Shown piece by piece: positions 53,856-62,294 of a DNA stretch of 64,000 bases. Numbering within the stretch: position 1 is the stretch's first letter; every line of letters starts with the position of its first letter. Source of the DNA: Brevundimonas sp. 357. Its GTDB lineage: Bacteria; Pseudomonadota; Alphaproteobacteria; Caulobacterales; Caulobacteraceae. Both the position numbers and the translations under genes were made by a program. Where the stretch lies: contig NZ_RHWX01000010.1 in the NCBI RefSeq assembly GCF_003938605.1, forward strand, positions 81,091-145,090, given 5' to 3'. A model generated the notes under the pieces. That model ran no database searches. It saw only the letters and a list, made by a program, of their open reading frames with translations, and had not been told where the DNA came from.

Positions 53856-54734
53856 ATGAACCCTCACGATCCGACGCCCGCCCCGCCTCCCGGCGCGCCG
53901 CCGCGATTCCAGGGTCGGGTCGCAGTGGTCACCGGCGGCGCGCGCGGCATAGGACGCGCCATCGCCCTGGCTCTGGCGCGCGAGGGCTGCGATCTCGTCA
54001 TCGGCGATGTTCTGGAAGGCCTGCCCGACGGAACTCCCTATCCCAAGGCGACCCAGGCGGACCTGGACCAGACAGTCGCGGCGGCCGGCGCCAGCGGCGT
54101 GCGCTGCGTCGGCCTGCGCATGGATGTGCGCGAGACAAGCGAAGGCGAGGCTCTGATCGAAGCGGCGCGAGCCTCTTTCGGACGGCTGGATTTCCTGATC
54201 GCGAACGCGGCCGTGACCCTGGAAGGACGGCTGACGGACCTGGCGCCCGACCAGTTCGACGCCGTGGTGCGGACCAATCTGCACGGCGTCTTCAACGTCA
54301 TGGCGCCGGCCCTGCGCCTGATGACGGAAGCCGGGCGCGGCCGCGTCGTCGCCATCGACAGCGGCGCGGGCAAGCATGCTGAGGCGGAGGCAGGCGCCTA
54401 CGTCGCCTCGAAATTCGGCCTGATCGGCCTGTGCAAGACGGCGGCGCTGGAGGTCGCCGAACACGGCGTGACGGTCAATGCGGTCCTGCCGGGGCCGACG
54501 GATACCCCCATGATGTCGAGCCCGCAGCGATTTCGTCAGGCGGTTCCCGATAAGCCCGACCCGACCCGCGACGACTATCTGGAGGCCCGCAAGGACGCCA
54601 CCCCCATGGGCCTGGCCTGGATCAAGCCCGAGGACGTGGCCGCCGTCGTCCTGTTCCTGCTCAGTGATGAGGCGCGTTTCGTCAGCGGCGAAACCATCAG
54701 CGTCGACGCCGCCGACTGCGCCAACTGGACATGA
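53856..54734 (+). CDS. Short-chain dehydrogenase/reductase
   Basis: This 292-residue classical SDR has the cofactor motif VAVVTGGARGIGRAIALAL near residue 28, LIANAAVTLEGRL, a Ser before the active Tyr (IDSGAGKHAEAEAGA), and YVASK. After TDTPMMSSPQRFR the loop is long, as in the carveol/SDR subfamily with mycofactocin-like relatives, but the substrate is unknown. The stop overlaps the next gene (ATGA). Confidence 0.87.
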   Translation: MNPHDPTPAPPPGAPPRFQGRVAVVTGGARGIGRAIALALAREGCDLVIGDVLEGLPDGTPYPKATQADLDQTVAAAGASGVRCVGLRMDVRETSEGEALIEAARASFGRLDFLIANAAVTLEGRLTDLAPDQFDAVVRTNLHGVFNVMAPALRLMTEAGRGRVVAIDSGAGKHAEAEAGAYVASKFGLIGLCKTAALEVAEHGVTVNAVLPGPTDTPMMSSPQRFRQAVPDKPDPTRDDYLEARKDATPMGLAWIKPEDVAAVVLFLLSDEARFVSGETISVDAADCANWT

Positions 54735-55711
54735 GCGGCCGTCCCGTCGCCGCCTGGCCTGGACCTGACGGCGAGGCCCCGCCGGTTCTCGTCGGCGTGA
54801 CTCCGGCCGCCGCGTCGGGCCTGGCCATACTGATGGTGGTCGGGGCCGTCGGGCTTTTCGCCCTGGCGGACGTTTTCGCCAAGCTGCTGACCCACGACAC
54901 GCCCCCGGCCCAGGTCGTCTGGGTGCGCTATGTCGCCATGCTGGCCCTGGGATTGGTCGTCGCTGCAGATCGCGGCCGGGCGGCGTGGCGCGTACGGCGG
55001 CCGCTCTTGCAGGGACTGCGTGGTCTGGCGGTGCTGGCGTCCGGCGGACTGTTCATCCTGGGGCTCGGCCATTTGCCGCTGCCGGAGGCGACGGCGGTCT
55101 CCTTCGTGACTCCGACCTTCGCCACGCTGATGGCCATTCTCCTCCTTCGCGAAGCTGTGGCGAGGCGGCGCTGGACGGCGCTGCTGGTCGGTCTGGTCGG
55201 GATTCTGATTCTGTTGCGGCCCGGCGGCGCGCTGTTCAGCCCGGCGGCGCTTTTCCCGCTCGGATCCGCCTTCTTCGGCGCGACCGCCATTATCCTGACG
55301 CGTCGCATCGGCGGCGACGACGCGCCGGCTGCGACCCTGCTCTGTTCCGCTCTCGTCGGCTTTGTCCTGCTCAGCGCGACGGCGCCGCTGTGGTTTGCGC
55401 CGATGGCCCCGGTCGCCCTGGCGGCGGCTGCCGCCATGGGCTTGTGCTACGCCGTCGGCCAACTGCTGTTGATCGCCGCCTATGGGCGCGGCGAGGCGTC
55501 TCTGCTGGCGCCCTTCTCCTACGCCCAGGTGATCTTCGCCGCCTTGCTGGGCGGGCTCGTCTTCGGCTGGACGCCGGACGGACCGGCGGCCCTGGGCATG
55601 GGGTTGGTGGCAGCGAGCGGGGTCTACATCCTGCATCGCGAAGGGGTGCTGGCCCGGCTTCGCTTCAAAGGAATGTCAGTTCGGCGCGCTCGGCGCCGTG
55701 CCGCGCAGTAA
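54731..55711 (+). CDS. EamA/DMT family transporter
   Basis: This 326-residue membrane protein has about ten helices in two EamA repeats: AILMVVGAVGLFALADVFAK with QVVWVRYVAMLALG, and FFGATAIILTRRIG with LLAPFSYAQVIFAALLGGLV. The DMT family exports small metabolites or amino acids. It is translationally coupled with the SDR gene. Its 3' end overlaps the convergent GH65 gene by 47 bp, so the two mRNAs are complementary there. Confidence 0.87.
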   Translation: MSGRPVAAWPGPDGEAPPVLVGVTPAAASGLAILMVVGAVGLFALADVFAKLLTHDTPPAQVVWVRYVAMLALGLVVAADRGRAAWRVRRPLLQGLRGLAVLASGGLFILGLGHLPLPEATAVSFVTPTFATLMAILLLREAVARRRWTALLVGLVGILILLRPGGALFSPAALFPLGSAFFGATAIILTRRIGGDDAPAATLLCSALVGFVLLSATAPLWFAPMAPVALAAAAAMGLCYAVGQLLLIAAYGRGEASLLAPFSYAQVIFAALLGGLVFGWTPDGPAALGMGLVAASGVYILHREGVLARLRFKGMSVRRARRRAAQ

Positions 55712-57725
55712 GGCGTGCGGGGCGCCCGCGGACCCACAGCCGTTCGATCCTGATCTCCCTCCAGCCTTCCGGGAGAACGACCGGGCGCCGCGCCCAGGCT
55801 TCGGGCGGCCCGTCGTCGATCTGCAAGCCCGTCAGGCCATAGGTCAGGCCCATCAACAGCCCGCCCAGATTGGCGAAGAAAGGGCCGGCCGCCGTGCCTT
55901 CGGCCTGATCCAGCCGGTACTCGAGACATTGGTGGAAACGGGGCTGATCGTAGGCGGCGTAGCCTTCCTCGAACAGCTTGAGCGCCAGCTTCCGGTTGCC
56001 CGCCATCGTCGCCCAGACGCAGTAGAGGGCCGGCAGCATGGGCGCGCCCACATAATCAGGCCAGAGCTTCAGGTAGAAATCCAGCGTCCTGCGTCTCTGG
56101 GCGGCGGAGACGGGATAGTCATAGGGAAATAGACCCGCCAGCGGCGAAGGCGTCGCCCCCTTGGGTTCGCGGACGGTGAAATCGTCGTGCGCGGCGATCA
56201 CCCCGTCCGATCGGACGGGCAGATAGAGGTTCGCCGCCACCTCGCCCCATGCGGCCGGGACCGGTTGGCCCAGACGTTCGGCGGCGCGTCCCGCGCGTCG
56301 AAGGATGTCCGCCCCGGCCATCAGGGTGAAGGCGTCGTTGTCGGGCGGCTGCGGCGCCTCGGCCGGTCCCATGGCGCACGGCAGTTCAAACCCGCGAGAC
56401 GTCCGTTGAACCCGGCTGACGAACCAATCGGCCACCCCGCTCAACACGGGCCAGGCGTCCTCTCTCAGGAAGCGCTCGTCCCCCGTCGCGTCGGCGTATA
56501 GCGAAAAGCCCCGCGCCACGTGAAGGGAGACATGATCCTCATGCTGGGCGGCGTCGCCTGCGCCCGGCGCGGCTTCCTGCCCGGTCGTCGGCGCGGCCTG
56601 CCAGGGGAACTGCAGGCCCTGGCGGCTGGACAGGCGGGCGTTGGTCCCCGCCGTCGCCCGACCGCGCGTGCGAAAGGCTAGCAGCGCCTGCGTCGCGTCG
56701 GGCTGCATCAGCAGAAGAGGCGGCAGGCAGAAGGCGTCCACGTCCCACATCACATGGCCGTAGTAGTAGTGATAGTCGTGCCAGGTCGCGAGGCCGAAGA
56801 TGGAGGTCGACGACGGCGAGGCCGGGTGCGCCGAGGCGTTTAGATAGTAGAAGGCGGCGTCGATCAGCGCCTGATGTCCCGGCGCGGCGCCGTCCACGAC
56901 GATGCGGCCGCGCCACAGATCCGACCACGCCTCGCGATTGCAGCGTCGCAGGTCATCGAAGCCCGAGCGCCCGGCCCGCGCAACGCGCCGCACGGCTTCC
57001 TCGTCAGGCCGTTCATGCTGGACCGAAGGGATGAGGGCGGCGAGCTGGCGGAAACGAACGGGACGCCCCGCTGACAGACGCAACTGATGTTCGGTGCATA
57101 GCGGCCCTTGCGGATGCGCCATCACCTGACGTCGGGCGCCGTCCGGGCCTTCGGTCAGCAGGGCGACGCCGCAGCGACCCAAGCCGCCCTCGGTCTCCCA
57201 TAACAGGCTGCCGTCGCACGCGGGCTCGGGCTCGCCGGGCGTGTCCGTGCGGCGCCGACGCATCCGCCCATGCACCCCGTCCACATCGACCAGGGCGCGG
57301 AAGGTCAGGTCGCAGGCCGCGTCGGCGGTCGCCCGGACTTCCTGGGCCACGATGGCGGGCGCCGTGCGGCTGGCGAAGGTCAGCACCTCGACAGAAAGCG
57401 TCCGTTCCGCGGCGGTGAAGCGGAACTGGGAGGACAGCTCCCCGGAGGCGAAATCATAGCTCTGGCGCAGGCCGCTGATCGTCCAGGGCTGGTCGCTCAT
57501 CCAGACGCCGTTCAACGCCAGATCGCCCGCAAGGGGATAGGGCGCGGCGGCGGCGGCCTCGATCTGGCGTTCCGGATGCTCGCCCGCCAGGCCGCTGACC
57601 AGCACCATGCCGGCGATCAGGGGAACCTCCCGCACGCGAAGGCCGATCAGGCCGTTGCTGACATAGGCGGGCAGGTCGCCGTCGCGCGGACCTTCAGCTG
57701 CGGGAGGGGTGATGACGTCAGGCAT
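55665..57725 (-). CDS. Glycoside hydrolase family 65 protein
   Basis: From ATG 57725 the protein has 686 residues. It shows the GH65 plan: an N-terminal beta-sandwich, then an (alpha/alpha)6 barrel with HVMWDVDAFCLPPLLLMQPD, GLQFPWQAAPTTGQEA, HEDHVSLHVARGFSLYADAT and GFELPCAMGPAEAPQPPDND. The last motif replaces the phosphorylase GPDEY; Glu is kept as the likely general acid. The WDVDAF block is closer to the trehalase and glucosyl-hydrolase branch (ATH1/PGGHG) than to maltose or kojibiose phosphorylases, so hydrolysis of an alpha-glucoside such as trehalose is my guess. Start overlaps the small gene upstream by 8 bp. Confidence 0.82.
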   Translation of the reverse strand: MPDVITPPAAEGPRDGDLPAYVSNGLIGLRVREVPLIAGMVLVSGLAGEHPERQIEAAAAAPYPLAGDLALNGVWMSDQPWTISGLRQSYDFASGELSSQFRFTAAERTLSVEVLTFASRTAPAIVAQEVRATADAACDLTFRALVDVDGVHGRMRRRRTDTPGEPEPACDGSLLWETEGGLGRCGVALLTEGPDGARRQVMAHPQGPLCTEHQLRLSAGRPVRFRQLAALIPSVQHERPDEEAVRRVARAGRSGFDDLRRCNREAWSDLWRGRIVVDGAAPGHQALIDAAFYYLNASAHPASPSSTSIFGLATWHDYHYYYGHVMWDVDAFCLPPLLLMQPDATQALLAFRTRGRATAGTNARLSSRQGLQFPWQAAPTTGQEAAPGAGDAAQHEDHVSLHVARGFSLYADATGDERFLREDAWPVLSGVADWFVSRVQRTSRGFELPCAMGPAEAPQPPDNDAFTLMAGADILRRAGRAAERLGQPVPAAWGEVAANLYLPVRSDGVIAAHDDFTVREPKGATPSPLAGLFPYDYPVSAAQRRRTLDFYLKLWPDYVGAPMLPALYCVWATMAGNRKLALKLFEEGYAAYDQPRFHQCLEYRLDQAEGTAAGPFFANLGGLLMGLTYGLTGLQIDDGPPEAWARRPVVLPEGWREIRIERLWVRGRPARLTARHGAERAELTFL

Positions 57726-57948
57726 GGCGCTCAGGCGCCGCCTTGCGGCTTCGCGCCGGAGGGCGTGCGGTCGGCGTCTTCTTGAAGGTGTCGCCGATCT
57801 CGCGCGCGTCAGGGCCGTCCGGACCTGCGCGACGGCGGGATTCGCGTCCGACCCGACGCACGGCCTCATCTGGCGTGTCGGCGTCGGGCTTGCCGCCGGG
57901 GATGGCGGCGTTTCGCTCTCGACCCTCGGACTGCTTCTGTTGGCCCAT
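57718..57948 (-). CDS. Small hydrophilic protein of unknown function
   Basis: This 76-residue protein is highly charged and low in hydrophobic residues, with SEGRERNAAIPGGKPDADTP and DEAVRRVGRESRRRAG. It is likely disordered. Its stop overlaps the GH65 start by 8 bp, which points to coupling. I recognise no family; small disordered proteins are common in stress clusters of this type. Confidence 0.55.
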   Translation of the reverse strand: MGQQKQSEGRERNAAIPGGKPDADTPDEAVRRVGRESRRRAGPDGPDAREIGDTFKKTPTARPPARSRKAAPERHA

Positions 57949-58060
57949 CGGACTCTCCCGTCATGGCTTTGCACTGAGGAGAGGACGGGGCCTGAAATTG
58001 TTCCCGTCGGCGACGGGGCGAGCGCCTTCTGTCGGGTGACGGTCAATGGCCGGCGAAGGG

Positions 58061-58085
58061 TGAACCCTGCGAAGGAGGGCGGGTT
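58061..58085 (+). promoter_or_regulatory. Weak EcfG-like promoter before the KGG protein gene
   Basis: TGAAC (58061-58065) and GGTT (58082-58085) with a 16-base spacer; one mismatch in each box. A leader of about 40 bases leads to ATG 58132. Confidence 0.3.
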
Positions 58086-58131
58086 GGAAGGGAGCCCCTC
58101 GGGGCGATCAGTGAAAACAAGGGAGTGAACA

Positions 58132-58452
58132 ATGGCTGAGAACCAGCAACAGGGTCAGCAACAGCAAGGCTCGTCGTCGTCCAATCGCGGCTTCGCCGCC
58201 ATGGACGAGGACAAACAGCGCGAGATCGCCAGCAAGGGCGGGTCCAGCGTCGATCCGGAAGATCGCAGCTTCTCCAAGGACCATGAACTGGCGGCGGAAG
58301 CGGGTCGGAAGGGCGGGCAGGCCTCGCATGGAGGGGGAGGTGCATCCGCCTCGCGTCGGGGCGATGACAGCGACGGTTCGGAGCGCGGCGGCAATTTCGC
58401 TGATGATCCCGAACGCGCTTCGGAGGCCGGGCGTAAGGGCGGCGAACGCTGA
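58132..58452 (+). CDS. KGG-repeat stress-induced protein (YciG-like)
   Basis: This 106-residue protein begins Gln/Ser-rich and carries three KGG motifs: DEDKQREIASKGG, AAEAGRKGGQASHG and ASEAGRKGGER. It also has RGFAAMD, which precedes the first repeat in YciG (con-10-like) proteins. The family is linked to general stress and desiccation. GAACA in GGGAGTGAACA lies directly before ATG 58132 with GGGAG as the ribosome site. Confidence 0.9.
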   Translation: MAENQQQGQQQQGSSSSNRGFAAMDEDKQREIASKGGSSVDPEDRSFSKDHELAAEAGRKGGQASHGGGGASASRRGDDSDGSERGGNFADDPERASEAGRKGGER

Positions 58453-58509
58453 TCCGCTCTATTCGGTGGTGAGGAGGTCGCCGCGGCGGCCTCCTTCTTC
58501 ATGGCCTGA

Positions 58510-58565
58510 GGAACCGTCCCGGACGCAGGGGCTTACGATAGATTGGTATTAGAACGAAATCGTTC
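58510..58565 (+). promoter_or_regulatory. EcfG-like boxes and palindrome before the Crp/Fnr gene
   Basis: GGAAC (58510-58514) and GCTT (58531-58534) have a 16-base spacer. Downstream, GAACGAAATCGTTC (58552-58565) is a palindrome with 6-bp arms and AA centre, which could be an operator, about 40 bp before ATG 58607. Confidence 0.35.
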
Positions 58566-58606
58566 GCCGCCTGGCTTTAGCGCCGACGGCTTTTGTTGGA
58601 TCAGCC

Positions 58607-59344
58607 ATGACCGGGTTTCACGCTGATGTCAGAACCGGGCGTCCGCCCCGGCGTGCGGGGACGCGACTGGAAGATCATCCCGTCTACGTCGTCCTGCCGC
58701 CGAAGGTTCAGGCTGTCCTGACAGAGACGGCGAGCCGCCTTTCGCTGCGGGCGGGCGAGTCTCCGCCAGGCGACGCCCTCTATTTCGTCCTGAGCGGCGC
58801 TGTCGGTTTCTTTCCCTCCAGACGCCGGGTCTGTGTGGGCGTCGTTCCTCCCGGCAGCGTTGTGGGCTGGGAGGCGGCCATCAGCGCGATCATCGACGCC
58901 GAGGAAACGCGAGCCATTCTGCCGACTGAGGGCTTTGTCGCGCCGCTGAGTGCGGTCCAAGTCGTGTTGAAGGACGCCTGGATCTGCCAGTTTCTCGCCG
59001 CCTATGCGGCGTCGCGGGCGCGCGCTCTCGGCGTCGAGGCCCGCTGCAACGCCCGCCATACGGCCTTCCAACGCCTGGCGAAATGGATCGCTCGTCTCAA
59101 CGCCGCCGCCGGCGAGGAGAGAGGGGTTTCCATCACCCAGGGCGAGTTGGCGGACATGCTCGGCCTGCAGCGCACCAGCGTTAACGCAGCATGCCGCCAT
59201 CTGCAGGGTCAGGGCGCCGTCCGGATTCGTCGCGCGCGGCTGCTCGTCCTCGATCAGGACGCGCTTTCCGAAGCCGCCTGCGATTGCGACGCTGGGCTGG
59301 CGGACGGCGCTGCGGAACGGCGTCTCCATAACCGGTTGAACTGA
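58607..59344 (+). CDS. Crp/Fnr family transcriptional regulator
   Basis: This 245-residue regulator has an N-terminal cyclic-nucleotide-binding-like domain (VLTETASRLSLRAGESPPGD, ALYFVLSGAVGFFPSRR, VGVVPPGSVVGWEAAI) and a C-terminal winged helix with ITQGELADMLGLQRTSVNAA. It has no N-terminal Cys cluster, so it is not an FNR oxygen sensor. It is likely FixK- or stress-type. Located among stress genes, it may control them or itself through the palindrome upstream. Confidence 0.87.
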   Translation: MTGFHADVRTGRPPRRAGTRLEDHPVYVVLPPKVQAVLTETASRLSLRAGESPPGDALYFVLSGAVGFFPSRRRVCVGVVPPGSVVGWEAAISAIIDAEETRAILPTEGFVAPLSAVQVVLKDAWICQFLAAYAASRARALGVEARCNARHTAFQRLAKWIARLNAAAGEERGVSITQGELADMLGLQRTSVNAACRHLQGQGAVRIRRARLLVLDQDALSEAACDCDAGLADGAAERRLHNRLN

Positions 59345-59617
59345 GGCGGAAATCGGACGCGACGCGCGCGCGCTGACAGGCGTCAGGGGATTCACGCATC
59401 AGCCGAACAATTCGACGAGTTGACGCCGCCTTGGCCGTCGGGGCGGAGGGAAGACCGAGGTCCTTCTCACCCAGACGCCATGTCCCGCGCGCATTGAAAT
59501 CCTGTTCTCGTTGGGCGGCAGCGGAGCGCAAGCCGTCACGCCGGGCGTCTGGCCCTCGAAAGCGGGCGGAATCTCCTGCAGGACCATCGCCAGCCTGCGT
59601 CATATCGTTCGGGCTCG
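59345..59617. other. Intergenic stretch with no visible gene
   Basis: Together with the promoter-like boxes at 59618-59642, this makes a 318-bp gap between the Crp/Fnr gene and the next small gene. Frames on both strands lack family motifs. Confidence 0.5.
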
Positions 59618-59642
59618 GAACCGCATGGCCTAGGGCCGATTG
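59618..59642 (+). promoter_or_regulatory. EcfG-like boxes before the small gene at 59663
   Basis: GGAAC (59618-59622), 16-base spacer, GATT (59639-59642). The first box matches in full, the second at two of four. Confidence 0.35.
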
Positions 59643-59662
59643 GGTCAGGCGAAGGAGGAGCC

Positions 59663-59887
59663 ATGAACCAGACCCATGTCATCGAACGCGCTTTTGAAAT
59701 CGCCGAGCGAGACCACGCCTGCCTTAAAGTCAGCGACGTGCGCGAAGCGCTTTCCCGGGAAGGCTATACGATCAGCGATCTGATGCATCTGGAAGGCTGG
59801 AGCATCCGCGAGCAACTGAGACGGCGGATGAAGGCGCGCGGCGCCCGCGCGGTTCGTCGCGTTGAACTGGCCGAGAGCCGGCCATGA
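59663..59887 (+). CDS. Small protein of unknown function
   Basis: This 74-residue protein follows GAAGGAGG. The sequence VIERAFEIAERDHACLKVSD followed by VREALSREGYTISDLMHLEG and LRRRMKARGARAV is all helical, with a basic C-terminus that may bind nucleic acid or a protein partner. I know no family. Its stop overlaps the start of the DUF2231 gene (ATGA). Confidence 0.65.
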   Translation: MNQTHVIERAFEIAERDHACLKVSDVREALSREGYTISDLMHLEGWSIREQLRRRMKARGARAVRRVELAESRP

Positions 59888-60300
59888 CCGCGACGGCAGG
59901 TCCGGGGCGGGCCTTGCAGGGGCTGATCCTGAGCGTTCCGGTGGCCCTGTTCAGCCTCGGGACCGCGACGGACGCGGTCTATCTCCGGACCGCGCAGATG
60001 CAATGGAGCAACTTCTCGTCCTGGGCGATCGTCGGCGGTCTGATCTTCGGCGGGGCGGCTTTCGTATGGAGCCTGATCGACCTGGCTTGGGGTCGTCGCG
60101 GGGTCTTGCACCTTCTGTACAGCGGCGTCCTGGGGGTCTTGTGCCTTGTCGGCCTTGCGAACGCATTCAAGCATAGTCAGGACGGATGGAGCTCCGTGGG
60201 GGCGCTCGGCGTCACCCTGTCCGCCCTGTGCTGCGCTCTGGCCCTGCTTGCGGGCTGGCTGCGCTATTCCGGGATGCTGGACGAGGAGGCTGGCCGATGA
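59884..60300 (+). CDS. DUF2231 family membrane protein
   Basis: This 138-residue protein has four hydrophobic helices: LQGLILSVPVALFSLGTATD, WAIVGGLIFGGAAFVWSLID, HLLYSGVLGVLCLVGLANAF and LGVTLSALCCALALLAGWL. This layout fits DUF2231, a membrane family with possible redox or haem links. It is coupled on both sides, with the sorbosone-type dehydrogenase starting at its stop. Confidence 0.8.
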   Translation: MTATAGPGRALQGLILSVPVALFSLGTATDAVYLRTAQMQWSNFSSWAIVGGLIFGGAAFVWSLIDLAWGRRGVLHLLYSGVLGVLCLVGLANAFKHSQDGWSSVGALGVTLSALCCALALLAGWLRYSGMLDEEAGR

Positions 60301-61616
60301 TCCGCAGCAACCTCCTTCTGTGCGGAGCCCTGGCCGGCGCCGTGGCTTTGGCCGCCTGCGGTCGAAGCGAAAAAGGGATCAACGAAGTCGGGCCGGCGCC
60401 TGACTTGCCGGAGATCAGGGAAACCCTGCTGCCGCCGATGCGTATCGCCCGGCCTGTAGGATGGGGAGATGAGACGCCGCGCGCCCCCGAAGGCTTCGTG
60501 GTGACGGCCCTCGCTACGGACCTGCGTATTCCGCGTCAGATGCTGGTCCTGCCTAACGGCGACATCCTCGTGGCCGAGGGGCGGGGCGGCGGCGCTCCGG
60601 CCTTGAGGCCGAAGGACGTCATCGCAGGGGTCATCAAGAAGCAGGGCAACACGAAGGTCGAGGGCGGGGACCGTGTCACGCTGTTGCGCGACGCCGATAA
60701 CGACGGCCGCGCCGAAGTCCGCACGGTCTTCATCGACGGTCTCAACGCGCCCTATGGCCTGGCCTATGTCGACGGCCGCATCTATGTGGCCGAGCAGGAC
60801 GCCCTGGTTAGCTTCCCCTATGTCGAAGGGCAGACCCGCATCGCGGCCTCCCCTGAAGAGGTGACGCGCCTGCCGTCCGCCCTCAATCATCACTGGACCA
60901 AGGCCTTGACCAGCAGCGCCGATGGATCGACCCTCTACGTCGGCATCGGCTCCAACAGCAATGCGGGCGAGCGGGGTATGGCCGTGGAGGAGGAGCGGGC
61001 GGTCGTCTGGGCCGTCGATCGGGCCACGGGCGCGCGTCGGACCATCGCCCGCGGCATCCGCAATCCCACCGCCCTGGCGATCGAGCCGTCGAGCGCCGCT
61101 CTCTGGGCCGTAGTGAACGAAAGAGATGAAATCGGACCCCAGCTCGTTCCGGACTATCTGACCTCGGTCCGCGACGGCGCCTTCTACGGCTGGCCGTACA
61201 GCTACTGGGGCCAGAACGTCGACCCGCGCGTGCGACCCCAGAAGCCGGAACTGGCGGCCACGGCCGTGAAGCCGGATTACGCCCTGGGAGCCCATGTGGC
61301 GGCCCTCGGTCTCTCGTTCGCCCGCGGCGGCGGCTTCGGCGGCGCCTTCGCCGAAGGGGCCTTCATCGGACAGCATGGGAGCTGGAATCGTCAGGATCTG
61401 GCGGGCTACAAGGTGGCCTGGGTTCCGTTCTCCGGCGGCCGGCCGGCCGGCCCGCCCGTCGACTTCCTGACCGGTTTTCTGACGGACAAAGGCGAAGCTC
61501 GCGGCCGTCCCGTGGGCGTCTGGTTCGATCCCCGGCGCCGGATTCTGCTGGTGGCCGACGACCTGTCCAACACGGTTTGGCGCGTCGCTCCGGCCGGAAC
61601 CGCTCCTGGGCGATAG
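60297..61616 (+). CDS. PQQ-type sugar/sorbosone dehydrogenase lipoprotein
   Basis: From ATG 60297 the protein has 439 residues, with a lipobox LAAC (Cys about 21) and a six-bladed beta-propeller: LRIPRQMLVLPNGDILVAEG, RVTLLRDADNDGRAEVRTVF, LNHHWTKALTSSADGSTLYV, IRNPTALAIEPSSAALWAV and FIGQHGSWNRQDLAGYKVAW. It resembles L-sorbosone dehydrogenases that use PQQ, and would sit in the periplasm anchored by lipid. Its start overlaps the DUF2231 stop; a membrane redox partner is plausible. Confidence 0.87.
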   Translation: MIRSNLLLCGALAGAVALAACGRSEKGINEVGPAPDLPEIRETLLPPMRIARPVGWGDETPRAPEGFVVTALATDLRIPRQMLVLPNGDILVAEGRGGGAPALRPKDVIAGVIKKQGNTKVEGGDRVTLLRDADNDGRAEVRTVFIDGLNAPYGLAYVDGRIYVAEQDALVSFPYVEGQTRIAASPEEVTRLPSALNHHWTKALTSSADGSTLYVGIGSNSNAGERGMAVEEERAVVWAVDRATGARRTIARGIRNPTALAIEPSSAALWAVVNERDEIGPQLVPDYLTSVRDGAFYGWPYSYWGQNVDPRVRPQKPELAATAVKPDYALGAHVAALGLSFARGGGFGGAFAEGAFIGQHGSWNRQDLAGYKVAWVPFSGGRPAGPPVDFLTGFLTDKGEARGRPVGVWFDPRRRILLVADDLSNTVWRVAPAGTAPGR

Positions 61617-61915
61617 ATCGACCTCGACGCCACAGCCGGACCTGCGCAGTTTCGAGACGTTTCCGTGTTGCGCGCCGCCTCCGGACGGCGAGAGCGTCTC
61701 TCGACGGCCGGAGGGCCGGCGGCGCGTTGATGACGGGCTCTATCTGAGGACAACCCTCAGCCGTCCAGGCGGTCCAAGCCTTCGGCGGCGATATGGCGTC
61801 CATCGTGAAGCATGGACGTTGTCGGATCAGAAGGTTCTGAGTCTGACGGCCCTGGGACCGGGTTCGCGACGGGCGGCGAAAAGACCCGCGCGGCGCCGAA
61901 ACGCCTCTGCGGTAT
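61617..61915. other. Intergenic stretch with no visible gene
   Basis: This belongs to the 354-bp gap after the sorbosone-type dehydrogenase. A GC-rich hairpin near 61690-61720 (GGCCGGAGGGCCGGC) is the only structure. It may act in ending the transcript. Confidence 0.45.
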
Positions 61916-61940
61916 GGAACACAAGGGATGGGCTGGGCTT
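61916..61940 (+). promoter_or_regulatory. EcfG-like boxes before the small hydrophilic gene
   Basis: GGAAC (61916-61920), 16-base spacer, GCTT (61937-61940). A leader of about 25 bases with GGAGAGGA leads to ATG 61971. Confidence 0.35.
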
Positions 61941-61970
61941 GGATAGGAGAGGATATCCACGGAGACGACC

Positions 61971-62294
61971 ATGCCCCATCAGAACGCCTCGTCATCGACC
62001 GCCGCCTCTCAGAATGCGGCGACTGACCCGGTTGCTCCACGCGACAAACCGATGAAGCAGGACAGCCGATCGGAACCGCGCGCCTACGCGAGCCAAGAGG
62101 TTTCAGACAGTTCTCTGGCGCCGCCGGCGGCGGGAGAAGTCGCGGACTATATGGACGAAGGCGAAGCCCTTGAGGGCGAAGCCGTGCAGCAAGGCGCAAA
62201 CCACGCCAATCGTCCGGCGCGAACGGAAGCGCTGGATCGACAGGGTCCCAAGACCCAAGCGGCCAACAAGGACATCGTTCGCGGGCGCGCGTAG
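61971..62294 (+). CDS. Small hydrophilic protein, probably stress-related
   Basis: This 107-residue protein has no hydrophobic segment and is rich in Ala, Gln, Asn, Asp and Glu: NASSSTAASQNAATDPVAPR followed later by GEVADYMDEGEALEGEAVQQ and KTQAANKDIVRGRA. It is likely disordered. I recognise no family with certainty. Its position among stress genes and the upstream GGAAC box suggest induction under general stress. Confidence 0.6.
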   Translation: MPHQNASSSTAASQNAATDPVAPRDKPMKQDSRSEPRAYASQEVSDSSLAPPAAGEVADYMDEGEALEGEAVQQGANHANRPARTEALDRQGPKTQAANKDIVRGRA

